Part shown: piece by piece, positions 6,522 to 7,884 of the stretch
How positions within the stretch are numbered: the first letter of the stretch is position 1
Layout of the letters: every line of letters begins with the position of its first letter
DNA from: an uncultured Clostridia bacterium
Lineage (GTDB): Bacteria; Bacillota; Clostridia; Lachnospirales; Lachnospiraceae
Reading direction: 5' to 3'
Length of the DNA stretch: 7,884 nucleotides
NCBI GenBank assembly: GCA_945622055.1
Contig: CALZBV010000116.1
Span: 1-7,884 of the forward strand
Made by a program: the position numbers and the translations under genes
The notes under the pieces: generated by a model
What the model was told of the DNA's origin: nothing
What the model saw: only the letters and a program-made list of their open reading frames with translations
The model's database searches: none

Positions 6522-6785
6522 ATGTACAAAATAGTTGCAAGGAACTTCTTATATGTTTACTTTAAACATGGTTGGGTGTTAGGTGAGTGGGATTGTTTAC
6601 TTTCCGAAGAAGATGCGGCTTATGTTCAGCCACATCAGAATTACGGCAGTTGGAGTAAAATTATACAACCAACTATTGAAGAAATGTAAATCAATTCTCA
6701 AAGCCAAACAGCTAAGAGATATTGGATTAAGAATGTTGCAGGAGAAAATAAATGGCACGACCTAAAAGTGATAATGTACAAATAA
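6522..6785 (+). pseudogene. Cryptic protein-like frame, possibly a decayed gene, in the leader
   Basis: An ATG at 6522 opens a 55-residue frame ending at a TAA at 6687-6689. The same frame then stays open to a TAA at 6783-6785. Codon choice and composition look coding-like, for example GEWDCLLSEEDAAYV and later AKRYWIKNV. However, the ATG lies at or before the predicted transcription start and has no ribosome binding site. The second half has no in-frame ATG except near its end, and it overlaps the RHH gene. A decayed gene with an internal stop is possible, and so is chance within a structured leader. The protein family is not recognised. Confidence 0.3.
6526..6751 (+). promoter_or_regulatory. 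Long, possibly structured 5' leader of the transposon mRNA
   Basis: About 225 nt separate the predicted transcription start from the RHH gene. A 7-bp hairpin with a 3-nt loop is at 6553-6569 (ATGTTTA/TAAACAT). Three further pairings nest inside one another: GGTTG 6570-6574 with CAACC 6666-6670; TTACT 6597-6601 with AGTAA 6654-6658; and GATGcGGCT 6612-6620 with AGCCaCATC 6628-6636, around a 7-nt loop. A G-rich run lies at 6570-6591. TTCTC at 6695-6699 could pair with GAGAA at 6742-6746 and mask the RHH ribosome binding site. Leader-RNA control of tnpA is known for IS200, but this leader does not match a class I recognise. Confidence 0.4.
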
Positions 6786-7000
6786 ATATTTCTATCCCTA
6801 CGGAATGGAAGACCGAACTTGAAAACCTTGCCCGAATATATTCTGTTGAAGAGGGTAAAACTATTACTTTTCTCGATTTAATGCGTAGAGGTATTCAGGA
6901 AAAATATCAATTAGGTGAAGATAACCCAAAAACCCATATCTTTTTAAATGGTGTGGATAAAGAGTCTACTGAATATAACTACAAATGCATTAAGGAGTAA
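6752..7000 (+). CDS. Ribbon-helix-helix (CopG/Arc-like) DNA-binding protein
   Basis: An 82-residue protein with an N-terminal ribbon-helix-helix fold. The pattern is MARPKSD, then a polar/hydrophobic alternating strand VQINISIP (residues 9-16), helix A EWKTELENLARIYSVEEG (18-35), a turn KTITFLD, and helix B LMRRGIQEKYQL (43-54). The last 28 residues are hydrophilic and not recognised. RHH proteins bind operators as dimers through the paired strand. The start ATG at 6752 follows AGGAGA at 6740-6745. It ends 4 nt before tnpA, whose ribosome binding site overlaps its last codons, so the two are cotranscribed. The likely role is autorepressor of the strong upstream promoter or regulator of transposition; this is inference. 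Confidence 0.72.
   Translation: MARPKSDNVQINISIPTEWKTELENLARIYSVEEGKTITFLDLMRRGIQEKYQLGEDNPKTHIFLNGVDKESTEYNYKCIKE
6992..6997 (+). promoter_or_regulatory. Ribosome binding site that sets the tnpA start
   Basis: AAGGAG at 6992-6997 lies 7 nt before the ATG at 7005, within the final codons of the RHH gene. It favours 7005 over an in-frame ATG at 6948, which would add 19 residues unlike the family's N-terminus. Confidence 0.8.
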
Positions 7001-7004
7001 ACCA

Positions 7005-7421
7005 ATGAGTGATACAGAGCAATACCATTCAGCATCGCATTGTAAATATCTGATACAGTATCATATCATCTGGTGTCCTAAATTCAGATTTTCTGTATTA
7101 CAAGGAAATGTAGATGCTACATTAAAACATATACTGCAAAAGATATGTGATAATTATGGATATAACATCAAAGCACTTGAAGTAATGCCTGACCATATAC
7201 ATATTTTTGTGGATGTGCCACAAACAGTGGCTCCTTGTGATGTTGTAAGAACTCTAAAAAGTATTAGTGCTATTGAATTGTTTAAAGCATATCCAAAATT
7301 AAAACAGTTTTACGCTAGATGTGGAGTTTTGTGGTCAAGGGGATATTTTGTTTCTACAGTTGGACATATAAGCGAAGCTACGGTAATCAAATACATTGAG
7401 GAACAGAAAAATCATGATTGA
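7005..7421 (+). CDS. tnpA: IS200/IS605 Y1 transposase TnpA
   Basis: A 138-residue single-strand DNA transposase, close to the usual 130-155 residues. It cleaves the transposon ends as ssDNA through a covalent 5'-phosphotyrosine and needs the subterminal hairpins. The family N-terminal pattern YHIIWCPKFR is at residues 19-28. The metal-binding HUH motif is H64-I-H66 in MPDHIHIFV. The catalytic tyrosine is Y130 in TVIKYIEEQ, with the family glutamine Q134 four residues later. LWSRGYFVSTVG at 109-120 is also typical. All catalytic residues are present, so it is likely active. It overlaps the next gene by 8 nt. Confidence 0.95.
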   Translation: MSDTEQYHSASHCKYLIQYHIIWCPKFRFSVLQGNVDATLKHILQKICDNYGYNIKALEVMPDHIHIFVDVPQTVAPCDVVRTLKSISAIELFKAYPKLKQFYARCGVLWSRGYFVSTVGHISEATVIKYIEEQKNHD

Positions 7422-7884
7422 TGACGAATACAAGAAAATTCTGAAACAATATCATAAACTTTCCGACAGGCATATTTTAGTCGCTGAGACTGATATGCCT
7501 TATTCCGATGTATTAAAAGTCGTAGATCTATCTGACAAAATCCGCAAGGCGGGTAATGAACTTGTTGGTCTTATAAGAAAGAATTATGACCAACTTATGC
7601 GTACTAAACGATACCGTAAGTTGCTTTCTTTATATGGAAATACTGAGGGAAAAACCAAACGCAAAGACTTGGCTATTCAGCTTAATGAGATACAGAAATC
7701 TTATAATGTTACATGGGATTATTGTAGAAAAGCAATGATTCCTATTGGCAAGAAATATGGTATAGATGCTGTTTTTGCATTAACTAAAGCTGAGGATATA
7801 TGGCATGGAGTAGAAAAATGTTTGTATGATAATGGTAAAACCCTACATTTTTCAAAATATAAAGAGCTACCTTGTATTAGAGCC
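7414..7884 (+). CDS. tnpB: TnpB-like RNA-guided nuclease, N-terminal part (cut by window edge)
   Basis: The frame is open from the ATG at 7414 to the last base, giving 157 codons with no stop. Its position directly after tnpA, and segments such as AGNELVGLIRKNYDQLMRTK (residues 46-65), YNVTWDYCRKAM (97-108) and DNGKTLHFSKYKELPCIRA (139-157), resemble clostridial TnpB/OrfB proteins. TnpB proteins are RuvC nucleases guided by a transposon-end RNA that help keep the element in place. The usual TnpB N-terminal strand (KxYKxRLYPT-like) is not evident, so this may be a divergent branch. The RuvC acidic residues and zinc ribbon lie outside the window. The ATG overlaps the tnpA stop as ATGATTGA, and a GAGGAAC lies upstream, suggesting coupled translation. 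Confidence 0.7.
   Translation, partial: MIDDEYKKILKQYHKLSDRHILVAETDMPYSDVLKVVDLSDKIRKAGNELVGLIRKNYDQLMRTKRYRKLLSLYGNTEGKTKRKDLAIQLNEIQKSYNVTWDYCRKAMIPIGKKYGIDAVFALTKAEDIWHGVEKCLYDNGKTLHFSKYKELPCIRA

Larger units (their letters stand above)
6441..7884 (+). mobile_element. IS200/IS605-family element (left part, runs off the window)
   Basis: The unit comprises a subterminal hairpin at 6449-6468, a strong promoter, a leader, an RHH gene, a Y1 HUH transposase (tnpA) and the start of a TnpB-like gene, all on the + strand. The tnpA-tnpB pair and hairpin end are the hallmarks of IS605-type transposons, which move as single-stranded circles without terminal inverted repeats or target duplication. The region is more AT-rich than the ribosomal block, consistent with separate acquisition. 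The right end, including any guide-RNA region, lies beyond 7884. The left boundary is approximate. Confidence 0.8.

Noticed and set aside
6128..6529. 133-codon minus-strand frame over the MFS 3' end and transposon left end
   Set aside because: It is antisense to a well-supported transporter gene and runs through the hairpin and promoter; residue pattern (many H, Q, R) looks like a shadow frame.
6526..6751. Group I intron / IStron in front of tnpA-tnpB
   Set aside because: The leader is only about 225 nt, and I could not find the conserved P/Q/R/S core of group I introns; the tnpA-tnpB context alone is not enough.
6583..6765. 60-codon GTG-start frame (begins MSGIVYFPKK) ahead of the RHH gene
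   Set aside because: No ribosome binding site before the GTG, less coding-like codon choice than the overlapping frame from 6522, and overlap with the RHH start; probably an open frame by chance within the leader.
1..7884. CRISPR array, tRNA or rRNA genes
   Set aside because: No regularly spaced direct repeats and no tRNA or rRNA-like segments were noticed on either strand by eye; a covariance-model scan was not possible.

Overview
The window looks like a chromosome segment from a low-to-mid GC Gram-positive bacterium, most likely a clostridial (Lachnospiraceae-like) Firmicute. The clues are the gene order rplR-rpsE-rpmD-rplO-secY-adk-map-infA, strong AGGAGG-type ribosome binding sites, an adenylate kinase with a four-cysteine zinc lid, and an IS200/IS605-family element of clostridial type. 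This assignment is inference from gene order and protein character; no database search was possible.

Positions 1-4378 hold the distal part of the spc ribosomal-protein operon, all on the + strand: the end of L18, then S5, L30, L15, the SecY translocon subunit, adenylate kinase, type I methionine aminopeptidase and initiation factor IF-1. Spacing is tight throughout (1 nt between rplO and secY, 14 nt between adk and map). The one larger gap, secY-adk, contains a 12-bp hairpin. The block couples ribosome assembly, translation initiation, nascent-chain processing and membrane insertion. A clear intrinsic terminator begins 5 nt after the infA stop codon. In most Firmicutes rpmJ, rpsM, rpsK, rpsD, rpoA and rplQ follow here; in this window they do not.

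Positions 4379-6373 are accessory. A non-coding stretch with a hairpin and a candidate promoter leads to a small antibiotic-biosynthesis-monooxygenase (ABM) domain protein. A 254-nt gap with a 41-codon orphan reading frame follows, then a complete MFS transporter.

Positions about 6441-7884 are the left part of an IS200/IS605-type transposon that runs off the right edge. It has a left-end style hairpin flanked by ATGAAA repeats, a perfect-consensus sigma-A promoter (TTGACA-17-TATAAT), and a roughly 225-nt leader with nested inverted repeats and a cryptic protein-like frame. After these come a small ribbon-helix-helix (RHH) protein gene, a complete Y1 HUH transposase TnpA, and the N-terminal 157 codons of a divergent TnpB-like protein overlapping tnpA by 8 nt. 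The most unusual part of the window is this layout: a long leader and an RHH gene in front of tnpA-tnpB, apparently transcribed as one unit.
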